Part shown: piece by piece, positions 38,494 through 38,748 of the stretch
Numbering within the stretch: the stretch's first letter is position 1
How the letters are laid out: the number at the start of each line of letters is the position of its first letter
Assembly: GCA_958436475.1 (NCBI GenBank)
Contig: CAUBKG010000012.1
Location: 1-38,748 of the forward strand
Length of the DNA stretch: 38,748 nucleotides
Direction of reading: 5' to 3'
Origin: an uncultured Clostridia bacterium
Lineage (GTDB): Bacteria; Bacillota; Clostridia; Oscillospirales; Acutalibacteraceae
Notes under the pieces: generated by a model
Told to the model about the DNA's origin: nothing
The model's input: the letters and a program-made list of their open reading frames with translations, nothing else
Databases searched by the model: none
Position numbers and translations under genes: made by a program

Positions 38494-38748
38494 CTATTTT
38501 TTATAGATTGCCTGGGGCATCTATAAAAATTGTCCATGTTACCCGCCCAGCGGGCAACGGACCTAAAATCTCTGCGCGCGGCCTCGAAGAGACCGCATGC
38601 GCCAAAAAATTGCCGCTGATCTCTTCTGCCGGAAATATGTCCCCTCTCTTGCGGCTATTTTTTATAGATTGCCTGGGGCATCTATAAAAATTGTCCATGT
38701 TGCCCGCCCAGCGGGCAACGGACCTAAAATCTCTGCGCGCGGCCTCGA
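38494..38748. repeat. Start of a tandem repeat array with a 161-bp period
   Basis: Bases 38494-38587 recur at 38655-38748 with a single difference (A at 38541, G at 38702). The window ends inside the second copy, so the array continues outside. Each copy holds two strong hairpins: TTTTTATAGAT/ATCTATAAAAA (11 bp), and GTTRCCCGC/GCGGGCAAC, which is perfect in copy 2 and has one mismatch in copy 1. The intervening 38588-38654 part has GAAGAGA/TCTCTTC arms. The only frame is a short one on the minus strand without ribosome site; since 161 is not a multiple of three it cannot continue as a repeat protein. I recognise no known element. Together with the terminator at 38441 this fills the gene-free region to the window end. 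Confidence 0.75.

Noticed and set aside
38501..38698. A 65-residue minus-strand frame in the edge repeats
   Set aside because: It simply reads through the repeat; the 161-bp period shifts frame in each unit and no ribosome site precedes it.
38494..38748. A CRISPR array at the window edge
   Set aside because: The repeated part is 94 bases with a 67-base intervening part, too long for CRISPR repeats, and no cas genes are near.

Overview
The window looks like a chromosomal segment of a spore-forming, anaerobic low-GC-phylum bacterium (Clostridia, probably Oscillospiraceae/Clostridium cluster IV). Reasons: Gram-positive-style fab/acc operon with FabK and a FabT-like MarR regulator, a 2-oxoacid:ferredoxin oxidoreductase, the sporulation genes yabP, yabQ and spoVB, strong SigA promoters (TTGACA-N16/17-TATAAT) and AGGAGG-type ribosome sites. 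Core genes are GC-rich; two stretches (about 0.7-2.4 kb and 26.9-28.6 kb) are clearly more AT-rich. The taxonomic call is inference; no marker rRNA is present. Nearly everything is on the minus strand; one ferritin-like gene is on the plus strand.

Layout, left to right. 1-600: yceD (DUF177), with the ribosome site of the next gene (expected rpmF) at the window edge. 700-3430: tRNA-Ala, tRNA-Gln and tRNA-Pro genes, then, downstream of tRNA-Pro, two structured tandem repeats, several stacked terminators and an AT-rich P-loop ATPase gene. The 3'-end sequence of tRNA-Pro recurs on both sides of the ATPase gene, so this looks like a small accessory island at a tRNA 3' end. 3.7-5.9 kb: ferritin-like gene, then a HAD phosphatase coupled to thiD. 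6.0-16.1 kb: a complete type II fatty-acid synthesis operon (fabT-fabH-fabK-fabD-fabG-fabF-accB-fabZ-accC-accD-accA) ending in a DegV/FakB-like gene; a palindrome overlaps the promoter in front of fabT. acpP is absent. 16.2-19.5 kb: MinD-like ATPase plus four-subunit ferredoxin oxidoreductase. 20.0-22.1 kb: cdaA-cdaR for c-di-AMP. 22.2-23.5 kb: a Se/S-carrier-like small protein plus cysteine-desulfurase-like enzyme. 23.7-24.0 kb: a 274-bp element with 18-bp perfect terminal inverted repeats and interlocking internal stems. 24.0-24.5 kb: ispF. 24.8-28.4 kb: three secreted/lipoprotein genes of unknown role, one with a frameshifted signal peptide. 29.0-29.5 kb: long-form hibernation factor. 29.6-31.7 kb: amidohydrolase plus a lone fumarase-type alpha subunit. 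31.7-38.4 kb: the classic Firmicutes yab cluster (spoVB, mazG, hupB, rqcP, yabP, yabQ, divIC, yabR) preceded by two nucleoside-salvage genes; a good SigE-type promoter precedes yabP. 38.5 kb to the end: the start of a 161-bp tandem repeat array that runs off the window.

How it works together: the fab/acc block makes and regulates membrane lipid, with a fatty-acid-binding protein at its end; the ferredoxin oxidoreductase beside it makes acyl-CoA, possibly branched primers for FabH. The yab block joins translation quality control, division and spore cortex formation. The least explained parts are the tRNA-Pro-associated repeats and island, the 18-bp-TIR element, the secreted-protein trio and the edge repeat array.
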